Source: an uncultured Porphyromonas sp. (GTDB lineage Bacteria > Bacteroidota > Bacteroidia > Bacteroidales > Porphyromonadaceae). From it: a stretch of DNA of 26,934 nt. The DNA is taken from assembly GCA_943912835.1 (NCBI GenBank), contig CALTVJ010000017.1, positions 1 through 26,934 of the forward strand, given 5' to 3'. Below, one piece after another: positions 8,422 to 16,497 of the stretch. The notes beneath the pieces were generated by a model, which saw only the letters and a list, made by a program, of their open reading frames with translations, had not been told where the DNA came from and did no database searches. The translations under genes and the position numbers were made by a program. Numbering within the stretch: the stretch's first letter is position 1; every line of letters starts with the position of its first letter.

Positions 8422-8453
8422 CAAAAGTAATAACTTTTTTGTAAAAAACAAAA
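8422..8453 (-). promoter_or_regulatory. tonB promoter (Bacteroidetes -33/-7 type)
   Basis: On the minus strand the -7 box TACTTTTG (8422-8429) fits TAnnTTTG exactly, and TTTTG (8449-8453) lies 19 bp upstream, the spacing expected for Bacteroidetes primary-sigma promoters. Transcription would begin near 8416, giving a leader of about 60 nt. The -7 octamer is identical to that of the ffs promoter at 17738. Confidence 0.75.
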
Positions 8454-8559
8454 TCCAGATCCAATAGAGCTCGTTGCACAGTCTCCAATAGTCAATCAAG
8501 AAGACATACTTACCTTCTCTCTATCAAACTCTAAGCATAATGCAGGCGTACAATAAATC

Positions 8560-8598
8560 AAACGACCAATCATCTCACTAGGAGACAATTGGTCGTTT
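8560..8598 (-). terminator. Hairpin downstream of bcp, probable terminator of pdxJ-bcp
   Basis: AAACGACCAAT and ATTGGTCGTTT form a perfect 11-bp stem, and TCTC/GAGA inside the loop can add four pairs. Read leftwards the 3' arm ends in GGTCGTTT followed by GATTTATTG, a moderately U-rich tail. It lies 67 bp past the bcp stop codon. Confidence 0.5.
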
Positions 8599-8664
8599 CG
8601 GTAGATCGGACATTATCGCTTCGGTAAACAAACCCGTAGCGATTAACTAGGCGACAGAAGTAGC

Positions 8665-9135
8665 TTATTTTCTGGTCTTGTTCATCAACTCCAGAAGCTG
8701 TTCACTATGCTTCGCCACACTAATAGCTTTACCTCGTAATATATGTTCTACAACGCCGTCTGGGTTGATCAAAAATGTGGTACGTTCAGTCCCCATGTAC
8801 CTACGACCATACATACTCTTCTCTACCCACACCCCAAAAGCTGTATTGAGAGTCAAGTCCTCATCAACAATCAAACGAAATGGCAGCTGATGCTTTGCGA
8901 TAAAACTTTTGTGACTCTTTGCTGAGTCCTTGCTGACACCGATAACTTGAATCCCAGCCTCACGAAGCAAGGTATAACCATCACGCAAGCTACAAGCCTG
9001 AGAGGTACAGCCCGAAGTATTATCTTTTGGATAAAAGTAGAGCGCAATGTATTGATTAGGATAGTCCGACAAGCGAACCTCCTGCCCTTCTTGGTCTAAA
9101 CCTAAGAAGTTTGAAACTTTATCTCCGATATTCAT
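8665..9135 (-). CDS. bcp: Thioredoxin-dependent peroxiredoxin, Bcp/PrxQ type
   Basis: PrxQ-class peroxiredoxin reducing H2O2 and organic hydroperoxides at the expense of thioredoxin in the cytoplasm. The 156 residues match the family. The signature YFYPKDNTSGCTSQACSLRD carries the peroxidatic Cys (C43) and, five residues on, C48, the intramolecular resolving Cys typical of the Bcp subgroup. The catalytic-site Arg is in GTERTTFLI and the C-terminus HSEQLLELM is usual. It starts 5 bp after the pdxJ stop, so the two are one transcript; a hairpin follows. Confidence 0.95.
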   Translation of the reverse strand: MNIGDKVSNFLGLDQEGQEVRLSDYPNQYIALYFYPKDNTSGCTSQACSLRDGYTLLREAGIQVIGVSKDSAKSHKSFIAKHQLPFRLIVDEDLTLNTAFGVWVEKSMYGRRYMGTERTTFLINPDGVVEHILRGKAISVAKHSEQLLELMNKTRK

Positions 9136-9140
9136 ATTGC

Positions 9141-9860
9141 TTAAATATTTTGAAGTGCTTGTTGGTAACGTTTGATAGTCTCTGGCAAGCCTAGCACTAA
9201 CGCTTCGCTGATAAGCGCATGACCGATAGAGACCTCATCAAGGTAAGGGATACACTCCTTGAGGTAAGCGAGGTTTTCCAAACTTAAGTCATGCCCTGCA
9301 TTGATCCCCAACCCCAAATCACGAGCTTGCTTTGCAGCCTCAACAAAAGGCGCAACTGCTTGCTCTGGATTATCTCGGTAAAGCTCTGCATAAGGCTCTG
9401 TATAAAGTTCAACGCGATCTGCTCCTACAGCCTTAGCCTCTATAATATTAGATATATCTGTACCAACAAAAATTGAAGCACGTACTCCCCACGCATGCAA
9501 ACGCTCAATAGTCTCTGACAAAAAAACACGATTAGCGACAACGTCCCAACCTGCATTACTGGTTAGCTGCTCTGGACTATCAGGAACCAAAGTGGCCTGC
9601 TGTGGACGGATTTCTTGGATCAACGCCATAAATTCTGACGTTGGATTGCCCTCAATATTAAACTCCGTTGTCAACCTAGGCTTGAGATCCCTAACATCTT
9701 GGTAACGAATATGACGCTCATCGGGACGAGGATGTACGGTAATCCCATGAGCCCCCCAACGCTCTATTTGCAGAGCCAACTCAAGCACATTAGGGACATT
9801 ACCTCCTCGCGCATTACGTAACGTCGCTATTTTGTTGATATTCACACTTAGTTTTGTCAT
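9141..9860 (-). CDS. pdxJ: Pyridoxine 5'-phosphate synthase
   Basis: PdxJ condenses 1-deoxyxylulose-5-phosphate with 3-amino-2-oxopropyl phosphate to pyridoxine 5'-phosphate, the last step of the DXP-dependent vitamin B6 pathway. The 239 residues match the family and include the usual signatures: SVNINKIATLRNARGG at the N-terminus, HPRPDERHI (43-51), EGNP (70-73), LVPDSPEQLTSNAGWD (91-106), ELYTEPYA (151-158), GLGINAGHDL (183-192) and SIGHALI (211-217). pdxA is not in the window. bcp follows 5 bp later. The 332-bp upstream region is rich in repeats and has no clear TAnnTTTG box, so the promoter is unknown. Confidence 0.96.
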   Translation of the reverse strand: MTKLSVNINKIATLRNARGGNVPNVLELALQIERWGAHGITVHPRPDERHIRYQDVRDLKPRLTTEFNIEGNPTSEFMALIQEIRPQQATLVPDSPEQLTSNAGWDVVANRVFLSETIERLHAWGVRASIFVGTDISNIIEAKAVGADRVELYTEPYAELYRDNPEQAVAPFVEAAKQARDLGLGINAGHDLSLENLAYLKECIPYLDEVSIGHALISEALVLGLPETIKRYQQALQNI

Positions 9861-9886
9861 ATCTCTCTTTTGTTATTTACTAGTCG

Positions 9887-10007
9887 GACACAAAACTGCC
9901 ACCTTAAAAGGCTGTATCTTTCTTTAGAGAGAACACGATCTCAAACAAAAGGTTGATCGAACAGACACAAAGCAGCCTTAAAAGACAGACACAAATTCGT
10001 CCTAAAA
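9887..10007. repeat. Three degenerate GACACAAA...TTAAAA repeats
   Basis: Copies begin at 9887, 9964 and 9988. Each reads GACACAAA, then three variable bases (four in the first copy), then G(C/T)C and a C/T-A run ending in AAAA. Copies 2 and 3 are tandem with a 24-bp period; copy 1 lies 77 bp closer to pdxJ. The role is unknown. Confidence 0.5.
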
Positions 10008-10070
10008 ATTTCACTATAGTGGAAATAAATTTCTAGTATAGTGAAAATTTATTTCTACTATACTGGAAAT
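10008..10070. repeat. Three phased quasi-palindromes forming a larger inverted repeat
   Basis: Units TTTCACTATAGTGGAAA (10009-10025), TTTCTAGTATAGTGAAA (10030-10046) and TTTCTACTATACTGGAAA (10052-10069) start 21 and 22 bp apart. Each is a near-palindrome with TTTC...GAAA ends around a CTATAGT-like core. The outer units are also inverted copies of each other (10008-10032 against 10045-10070), so the block can fold into one long A/T-rich hairpin. Confidence 0.7.
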
Positions 10071-10192
10071 ATACACCTTCTTCGACGTCTATACAATTCT
10101 ACCTAAAAGGCCAATAGAAGTCAGTGTTACGAAGCCCTCATGACACCTCTAGAAAACAGAAAGCACAGACTCCACTGAATGCATCGAAACAA

Positions 10193-13100
10193 CTATTTCT
10201 CAGTCGTACCACGAATAGAATCTATCTTTTGCTCTGTCATCGTCGTATCTCGAAGATTACGATTTGGGCGAAGCAAATCCTTCAAACTATCGAAACGCTG
10301 ACGATACAAGAGTCCAAAGCCTTGCCTTAATAGACTTTGACGCAGATATTGGTACATATTATTGTAACGATTGTAGCCCTTGAGACGTAATGAGCCAGGT
10401 TTCTTCAGCTTATACTCAATTTCAAATTCACCTAAATAGCGATTGTTTAAATAAGGATTATCGTGATAACCAACATTACCATTGATAGTCAAACGATTTT
10501 GAAGCCAAGAACCCGAGAAGTTCAGCTCTATATCGGTGTCGTCAAAAGCCGTAGACTTGGTTTTGATAGTCGTACCGAGGCGAATATTCTCACTAAGTCC
10601 TCCGAGGAGCGAACTTAACTGCTCACTGATGGCATTACTTGCTACGGAAGTCCAATTGTTGGTTGTACTCGTCGTTCTCGTTTCGTTGTCGTTTGTGTAG
10701 AATCTACCCAAGGCTATGAGGTAAATCATTTGTCTTGTGATGGCATCTTCGCTGTTGAGGAGGGAGCGTACGCGCCGCTCTATCTCGGTATCTACCCCTG
10801 GTAGCTCCAAGCCAAAACGGACCTCTGGATTAGAGACTTCTCCACTCAAGCGCAATAAACAATGCACAGGGATATTGGTACGTTGCGAAAGCTTAGAGAT
10901 ATTCTCGTCCAAGTCTGCAATATTTGCCGTAAGCATATAAACAGCACTTAACCCCTTAAGATTCGCTCGTGTTGCATCACCACGAAAAGCTACCATACCC
11001 TCGGGCTTCAAAACGAATTTCTTCAGCGCCAATTGCTGTAAATTAAAGACATACTCCCCACCCTTAACATCGAGCGTACCATAGACTTCAGGGTCAGCCC
11101 CACTGGGTGCAGAGATTTGCAACACACCCTCTGCATAGCCTCTCAACACACTATTATTATCATCACCAAGACGCATAGCGAGCTTTGCTTCTGGTGTGAT
11201 GTTAAGGCGAAGATTTAAGTCAATAATACTAGTAGATTTAGGAGCTTCCGCAACTAAACTATCTCTATGCAGGGTATCGGTTTGTGGGCGAAGTTGTACA
11301 AAACGCATCAGACTCTCGTCTCGTCCAGCCGTCATGGCATTGAAGTCTAGCATTACATCTGTCCCTTTGTCACTTATTAAATCGACCTCAACAAGTAGAC
11401 GTTGTTCCGAGCCCCTCATGCTGGCACTTCCTGTTGCATAAGCCTTACCATAGGCAGGCATCAGTTTCGGGGATTGAGTTTGCAAGACTTTCATTGATTT
11501 GAGTTGCTCTGCTTGTAGCTGTATGTCGAAATTCCCAAAATGCTGATGCCCAACGTAGCCTCTCAACTTTGCCGAGTGTCCTTCGTCGTCATATAGTTGA
11601 ATCCCATCTAAATGTATCCGTTCATCTTCGAGCAAGAGACGATGACGGAAACTATACTCTGTTCCCAAAGAGCGAATCCCCACAAGACCTTGCTCTATAT
11701 CGGCTTCTCCCGAAACGGTTACACCCTGCTCAAATAAGCCATGTAAACGAGCCGAACCAGTAGCACGCCCTTCTAGCTTACTCAAGAAACTGTCCATAAA
11801 AGTACCGACAAAAGACACGTCAAGATCCGAGGCATCAAAACGGAGATCAATCCCCGCTCCTTGAGCAGGCTTAATCCATCCATCAACCAAGCTTCGTCCT
11901 CCCTTAGCTTGATTAACCAATCCATTGATATGAATAAATAAATCTTGACTCGAAAACTTCAAAGCCAAATCTGTGGCTCCAACATCCACTTTATTAACAT
12001 AGAAATGTGGACTACGGACCTTAGCACTCGCCACGACATGATCTTGATGCAAATTTGCCTCAATGACACCAGTCAGATCTGTATCCAACAAATCGAAATA
12101 GACACCAACAGCTTCAAGAATATAACGCAAATTGATATTTTCAACCTCTGCTCTGAGGGTATTCAGACCGGTCGTTGTCCCGAAACCTCCCTCCATGGTT
12201 AATCGTCTACCCTCTGTAGAGAGAGAGAGCCCCTGCACAAGTAGTGCATCAGCCACATAAGCAATCTTAGCGGGAGCAATATCCCAAATATTTGTATGAA
12301 TACGAACCTTTGACGGATCTACACGAAGCTGTACTTGTAAATCTTTCAGTCTCTTTATTTCCTTATTATCAGCCTTAGATAGACTAGCACCCAAACGAAT
12401 ATGTCCTTGCTCTAAGCCTTGAGAATCTCGCCCTAAGTCTGCTACGAAGCTCAAAACATTATCTTGTGCACTAAGAAGCAAGTTTGCACCTCTCAAATCC
12501 GTTCCTCCGTAAAAAGAGGCATTACCTCTTAACTCAAGCTGACGATTATTGAAACGAAGACTTAGGTCATTAATATGATGCTTTAAGAGCTGTATAGAAC
12601 TACTATTTACTTCCACATGGATACTATCAAGAGGTGCATCTAGAGAAGCACTCAATCTTAACTCATGATCCAAATGCACAGGCAAATTCAAAATTTCCGA
12701 AATCCCTTGCGGTATACTATCTATTTGAAGGTTCAAATGAGCTCGGCTTGTCTTAGGGGCGACATTCTTTTGCAGGATAATAGGCCTAAGTATAGGGACA
12801 TTAGCACTCAATGTATGTAAGACATCTGTAAACAAAGCCTTAGGCCTATAAGCTCCTATGAGATCGAGTTTAAGCCAAGGAGCCAACAAACGCAATGTTC
12901 GCTCTCCATCAACGGTATTTAGGGAGGCTCGGAGATTAGATAAATCAAGTCGTTTGCCTTGTACATTGATCTGGAGCTTAGATAGATCAATATCTCCTGT
13001 CATTTTATCCAAGTCCAAACTTGATAATTTGACACGACCGTCAAGGCTAAGATGGTCTAAACTTTTATCCCACTGTGCCAATGGCAAATCGTCTGCTCTT

Positions 13101-14650
13101 ACAAGAAGATCAAGATCTCTAATACCCTTACCCTGTAAAACAAGATTTCCAGAAAGAGATAAAGGGAAACTATGCTCACGACTGCCAATAGACACTTTAG
13201 CTCGCCCACTACGCAAATGCTCTATATCCGCAAATGCATCACGATATATCGTATTATTCCAATCAAATCTCTTGACTTGGAGCTGCAAAGAACCTTGAGG
13301 ATATACACTCGGTTTAGTAAAATCTAGATCTGCCAAAAGATTCCCTTGTAAACGTCCAAATTTTGGACCAAGGAGAGGACTCATATTAAAATCGGAGGTA
13401 GCTAGCGAAGCTTTGACTTTAGAAAGTTTTGTTGAGTCCAGATCCAACTCGGCGGTCGTTGTCCAAGCCCCCAAATCAGTCAATAAACGTCCCTCTAGAT
13501 GAGCATATCGAGATCTCTGATAAACCATCTTCCCCAAATAACTGATCTGTCCTAAACTAGACAAGTTATCCCATAAAGCAGACTTCTGAATTTTGGGCAA
13601 ATAGTTTGGTAAAAGAGATAAGAGTTTAGCATCAAGCAAAAACTTGCGGATATCAAGTCCAAACTCTACAGGAATACCTAGGCTATCAACCTGAAGCTGA
13701 GCAAAGGTTTCTAGATACGCCTTGTTGGCTAGGCTCATCTCAAGATTGCTTAAACTAAAGCTATGACCTCTACGCTCTATATGAGCAGTGAGGCGTAAAT
13801 CATCCCCTTGCCAATCAGCCAAAGGAGAGTATAAAGGGGCTAAATCCTTTAATGCCAAATTTAGGCCTTTAAGCTCCACTAGCTCTAGGAGGGATAACCC
13901 AGATTGAGCAACATCAAGTTTGGCTTCTGGGATATGGACGTAACTACTAGGTAAATAAGCCTTTAACTTCTGAATAGACAGCTTCGAACCGCGAAGAGTT
14001 ACTGAGGAAGTAAGATCTTGCAGTTTAAAGCCCGAACGGGTTATAAAAGATAGAGACTCCAACTGAGCACTTACCTCATTAGGAGCAATTTGCAGAGCAT
14101 CGACTTTAAGACCAATCTCCTGTATTTGCTCCTTCGTCTTTCCATCGACAAGATAGTCTATTGAAGCATCACGCAATAATATACTATTGAGATTAAGCTC
14201 TATACTTGTACTATCTGTAGGATCTCCCTCTAAAGCTCGAAGTATCGGATCTATATTAGTTCGTCCTATTTCTGTAGAATAATCAATGAGCAGTTTAAGT
14301 TTAAACAAACGCAAAGAAGAAACTTGGATACGCTCCCGAAACAAAGACCTAAGTTGCACCTCGGCTTTGAGTTGATCTGCATATAAAGCATCTCTGCCTA
14401 GGCTATCTTGAAGGCGGATACCACTTATCACAATAGGCTCAAAGAAACCAAGATCTACACGAGCGACCTGAGCAGGCATTTTAAGCAAAGCACTCACCTC
14501 TTGGCTAACCCAATGAGCGGCCTTCCTCTGTCCCCAGGAGGTTTGCAATACAACTACTATGGTCATACAAAGAATACCCAGAATAGAGATCAATACAATC
14601 ACTAATCTGAGTATCGAGAGAAGACGCTTATTTAATTGCCAAATAGCCAT
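10193..14650 (-). CDS. tamB: TamB-like AsmA-family envelope protein
   Basis: Very large periplasm-spanning protein of 1485 residues with an N-terminal membrane anchor (about residues 11-33, LLSILRLVIVLISILGIL) followed by a long series of amphipathic beta-strands. This is the TamB/AsmA-like architecture of a hydrophobic groove bridging inner and outer membranes. The last 350 or so residues hold the TamB (DUF490) domain, with GGEYVFNLQQLALKKFVL, LRLSGEVSNPEVRFGLELPG and a C-terminal strand GRLTINGNVGYHDNPYL-like region. TamB proteins assist autotransporter-type assembly with TamA and are implicated in phospholipid transport. No tamA homologue is adjacent. It lies 34 bp after the DUF4834 gene, so it is probably the last gene of the psd-pssA cluster. 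The symbol is by family, not proven orthology. Confidence 0.88.
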   Translation of the reverse strand: MAIWQLNKRLLSILRLVIVLISILGILCMTIVVVLQTSWGQRKAAHWVSQEVSALLKMPAQVARVDLGFFEPIVISGIRLQDSLGRDALYADQLKAEVQLRSLFRERIQVSSLRLFKLKLLIDYSTEIGRTNIDPILRALEGDPTDSTSIELNLNSILLRDASIDYLVDGKTKEQIQEIGLKVDALQIAPNEVSAQLESLSFITRSGFKLQDLTSSVTLRGSKLSIQKLKAYLPSSYVHIPEAKLDVAQSGLSLLELVELKGLNLALKDLAPLYSPLADWQGDDLRLTAHIERRGHSFSLSNLEMSLANKAYLETFAQLQVDSLGIPVEFGLDIRKFLLDAKLLSLLPNYLPKIQKSALWDNLSSLGQISYLGKMVYQRSRYAHLEGRLLTDLGAWTTTAELDLDSTKLSKVKASLATSDFNMSPLLGPKFGRLQGNLLADLDFTKPSVYPQGSLQLQVKRFDWNNTIYRDAFADIEHLRSGRAKVSIGSREHSFPLSLSGNLVLQGKGIRDLDLLVRADDLPLAQWDKSLDHLSLDGRVKLSSLDLDKMTGDIDLSKLQINVQGKRLDLSNLRASLNTVDGERTLRLLAPWLKLDLIGAYRPKALFTDVLHTLSANVPILRPIILQKNVAPKTSRAHLNLQIDSIPQGISEILNLPVHLDHELRLSASLDAPLDSIHVEVNSSSIQLLKHHINDLSLRFNNRQLELRGNASFYGGTDLRGANLLLSAQDNVLSFVADLGRDSQGLEQGHIRLGASLSKADNKEIKRLKDLQVQLRVDPSKVRIHTNIWDIAPAKIAYVADALLVQGLSLSTEGRRLTMEGGFGTTTGLNTLRAEVENINLRYILEAVGVYFDLLDTDLTGVIEANLHQDHVVASAKVRSPHFYVNKVDVGATDLALKFSSQDLFIHINGLVNQAKGGRSLVDGWIKPAQGAGIDLRFDASDLDVSFVGTFMDSFLSKLEGRATGSARLHGLFEQGVTVSGEADIEQGLVGIRSLGTEYSFRHRLLLEDERIHLDGIQLYDDEGHSAKLRGYVGHQHFGNFDIQLQAEQLKSMKVLQTQSPKLMPAYGKAYATGSASMRGSEQRLLVEVDLISDKGTDVMLDFNAMTAGRDESLMRFVQLRPQTDTLHRDSLVAEAPKSTSIIDLNLRLNITPEAKLAMRLGDDNNSVLRGYAEGVLQISAPSGADPEVYGTLDVKGGEYVFNLQQLALKKFVLKPEGMVAFRGDATRANLKGLSAVYMLTANIADLDENISKLSQRTNIPVHCLLRLSGEVSNPEVRFGLELPGVDTEIERRVRSLLNSEDAITRQMIYLIALGRFYTNDNETRTTSTTNNWTSVASNAISEQLSSLLGGLSENIRLGTTIKTKSTAFDDTDIELNFSGSWLQNRLTINGNVGYHDNPYLNNRYLGEFEIEYKLKKPGSLRLKGYNRYNNMYQYLRQSLLRQGFGLLYRQRFDSLKDLLRPNRNLRDTTMTEQKIDSIRGTTEK

Positions 14651-14684
14651 TTAAACAGAGTATAGACAACAAGGCTTATGTAGG

Positions 14685-15002
14685 CTACTTTTGGGGAAGC
14701 TCCTCAAAATCTACATAATCTTCACTTTTGCTTTTCTCAAATTTCTTGGTCGCAATATCATCCATATCCAACTTACCTTGATAGGGTCGACTTTCTCGAT
14801 CCGATCCGTGAGCTTGATGTCTAGACTCTTCAGCTCTCTCTCGTTGTCTATAGGCATCTCTTTGTGCTTGATCTTGCATCTTACGCCACAAACGTCTCTG
14901 TATAGATGTGATAATGCGAGCCAATACCCAAGAACGGACAGTGTTGGAAAACACCAACAGCAAAATCGCTATCAATAATAGAAATAGGAGTATTTCAAAC
15001 AT
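14685..15002 (-). CDS. DUF4834-family small membrane protein
   Basis: Small protein with one N-terminal membrane segment (FEILLFLLLIAILLLVF) and a long, charged, Arg/Glu/Asp-rich cytoplasmic tail ending in DYVDFEELP. The layout and its position just after pssA match the DUF4834 family, known only from Bacteroidetes and without an assigned function. The open frame extends to 15026 (113 residues), but I choose the Met at 15000-15002 (105 residues), because it places the membrane helix at the N-terminus as usual and leaves 37 bp after the pssA stop. It lies 34 bp before tamB. A link to phospholipid handling is suggested by neighbours only. Confidence 0.75.
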   Translation of the reverse strand: MFEILLFLLLIAILLLVFSNTVRSWVLARIITSIQRRLWRKMQDQAQRDAYRQRERAEESRHQAHGSDRESRPYQGKLDMDDIATKKFEKSKSEDYVDFEELPQK

Positions 15003-15039
15003 AACTACTTCTGTAAATAAAAGCAAAAAGGCTAAACTT

Positions 15040-15744
15040 CTAAGCTTTGGCTCGACCCACCTGCAAGGCTGAAATCAAAACGTAAGCCAGAATAACCAAA
15101 CTGCAAGCAAATAGCTGGAAAAACAAGAAACTAATAACTGCCACTAAGACCAGAGTCAACTGAGGAGCCCAAGCCTTTAAAGTACGCTCTTTACCTAACT
15201 TAAACGAAAACATCGGAAGCTCGCTAACCATTAAGTAACAGAACGAAAGTACTAAAAGCAAGACTACAGCAAGCAAGAGTGTCTCCCCGAGCATCAGCTT
15301 CAACTGAGGCAAAACAGTCTGCAAACCAATCCAAAAGAGAGCATTAGCAGGCACAGGAAGACCGACAAAACTGGTTGTCTGACGTGTATCGTTGTTAAAC
15401 TTAGCTAAACGCAAAGCCGCAAAAGCTGCTATAAGTAGAGGAAATAACGAAACATATGGAGAATAACCGAGCTGCCACAGAGCTTGCACTATGAGAACTG
15501 ATGGAGCAAGACCAAAACTAATCACATCAGCCAAACTATCCAAATCCTTACCTATAGGAGAAGAAACTCCAAGCCATCTTGCCACAAGCCCATCAAAGAA
15601 ATCAAACACAGCAGCCAAGATGATGAGCATTGGTGCCCAAAGCTCAAGCCCCAACCGCCCCTCTTTAAGCACAAAGATGATAGCTAGAGCGCCTGACAAA
15701 AGATTGAGACAGGTAATCGTATTCGGTATATGTCTCTTGATCAT
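15040..15744 (-). CDS. pssA: CDP-diacylglycerol--serine O-phosphatidyltransferase
   Basis: Integral membrane CDP-alcohol phosphatidyltransferase joining CDP-diacylglycerol and serine to phosphatidylserine. The 234 residues carry the full catalytic motif D-G-x2-A-R-x8-G-x3-D-x3-D as D51, G52, A55, R56, G65, D69 and D73. The N-terminus IPNTITCLNLLSGALAI is characteristic of the type II (Bacillus-like) PssA. About six to eight hydrophobic segments are visible. The gene begins 16 bp after psd, whose product decarboxylates phosphatidylserine, so the two together supply phosphatidylethanolamine. Confidence 0.95.
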   Translation of the reverse strand: MIKRHIPNTITCLNLLSGALAIIFVLKEGRLGLELWAPMLIILAAVFDFFDGLVARWLGVSSPIGKDLDSLADVISFGLAPSVLIVQALWQLGYSPYVSLFPLLIAAFAALRLAKFNNDTRQTTSFVGLPVPANALFWIGLQTVLPQLKLMLGETLLLAVVLLLVLSFCYLMVSELPMFSFKLGKERTLKAWAPQLTLVLVAVISFLFFQLFACSLVILAYVLISALQVGRAKA

Positions 15745-15760
15745 GTATATTCTGTGATTT

Positions 15761-16429
15761 TTATTTTTTAGGTAACTCCGCTATAAGGGTAACATTACCA
15801 TCAACCTTTTGACCTAGTTGAACATGAACCTTTGTGCCAAGAGGCATATATAGATCTACGCGAGAGCCAAATTTGATAAAACCAAGATTATCATTTATCT
15901 GACAATGATCTCCCTCTTGGCTATAGGTTACAATGCGCTGAGCTACAGCTCCTGCTATTTGACGAACCAAAACGCGGTGCCCCTCTTCTGTGCGAATGAC
16001 CACAGCAGAACGCTCGTTGTCTGTGCTCGCTTTGGGTAAGTGCGCTGCCATAAATCTACCTGGTGTATGTGAAGCATGCTCAACAACACCATTTACAGGA
16101 ACCCAGTTAACATGCATATTGAATACATTCATAAATACTGAAACCTGCAAGCAACGTTCTCCTAAAATTTGTGTTTCTTCAACTTCCTCAATGACGACCA
16201 CTTTACCATCAGCAGGGCAAACAACGACATCATTGCGTGATGCCAAAGGGTGCTTACGCTCGATATAGCGAAAGAAGTTAATCACCAACAGATATAGGAT
16301 TATAGATAGCGTATGTATAACGTATGCTCCGATGCTCCCTGCAAAAAGCATACATACAGCACCGTTGATAATCAATAACCCTAAACCAATAGCTATAAGT
16401 GGTCCTTTCCCTTCTTTGTGAAGTGTCAT
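15761..16429 (-). CDS. psd: Phosphatidylserine decarboxylase proenzyme, short form
   Basis: Pyruvoyl-dependent decarboxylase turning phosphatidylserine into phosphatidylethanolamine at the inner membrane. The 222-residue length matches the short psd type paired with type II pssA. Two hydrophobic stretches near the N-terminus (about 10-31 and 34-53) anchor it. Signatures are CPADGKVV (71-78), VSVFMNVFNMHVNW (96-109), and FGSRVDLYMP, in which self-cleavage between G188 and S189 should create the pyruvoyl group and a small alpha chain of about 34 residues. It is followed after 16 bp by pssA. A TATTTTTG element lies 43 bp upstream of the start. Confidence 0.94.
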   Translation of the reverse strand: MTLHKEGKGPLIAIGLGLLIINGAVCMLFAGSIGAYVIHTLSIILYLLVINFFRYIERKHPLASRNDVVVCPADGKVVVIEEVEETQILGERCLQVSVFMNVFNMHVNWVPVNGVVEHASHTPGRFMAAHLPKASTDNERSAVVIRTEEGHRVLVRQIAGAVAQRIVTYSQEGDHCQINDNLGFIKFGSRVDLYMPLGTKVHVQLGQKVDGNVTLIAELPKK

Positions 16430-16471
16430 ATTTCTTGAACTTTTATATCTTTTCTAATAACTTTATCCCTA

Positions 16472-16479
16472 CAAAAATA
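16472..16479 (-). promoter_or_regulatory. Candidate -7 box for the psd-pssA-DUF4834-tamB cluster
   Basis: On the minus strand TATTTTTG fits TAnnTTTG. It is in the 68-bp gap between the lipoprotein gene and psd, with a leader of about 35 nt. No TTG is found at 19-21 bp upstream, so confidence is limited; readthrough from the lipoprotein gene is an alternative. Confidence 0.4.
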
Positions 16480-16497
16480 ATAAAACATTCGTCAACC

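Larger units (their letters stand above)
8357..8664. other. 308-bp intergenic region between bcp and tonB
   Basis: No coding region is visible. The half near tonB holds the tonB promoter. The half near bcp holds two stem-loops: ATCGCT/AGCGAT (8615-8620 with 8638-8643, extended by CGG/CCG) and AAACGACCAAT/ATTGGTCGTTT (8560-8570 with 8588-8598). A TCGGTAnnTCGG...GATTAAC pattern (8598-8647) recurs near 17466. Confidence 0.6.
9861..10192. other. 332-bp repeat-rich intergenic region between tamB and pdxJ
   Basis: No credible gene is present. From the pdxJ side it holds three degenerate copies of a GACACAAA...CCTTAAAA unit (9887-10007), then three quasi-palindromes (10009-10069), then about 120 bp near the tamB stop with no strong structure. 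Any promoter for pdxJ and any terminator for tamB must lie here, but neither fits a standard model. Confidence 0.6.

Noticed and set aside
9861..10192. Riboswitch upstream of pdxJ
   Set aside because: The structures seen are A/T-rich repeats in tandem and inverted form, and I recognise no known riboswitch core such as a THI box.
12858..13298. 146-codon plus-strand frame inside tamB
   Set aside because: Ser/Arg/Leu-biased shadow of the long TamB frame, which continues uninterrupted through it.
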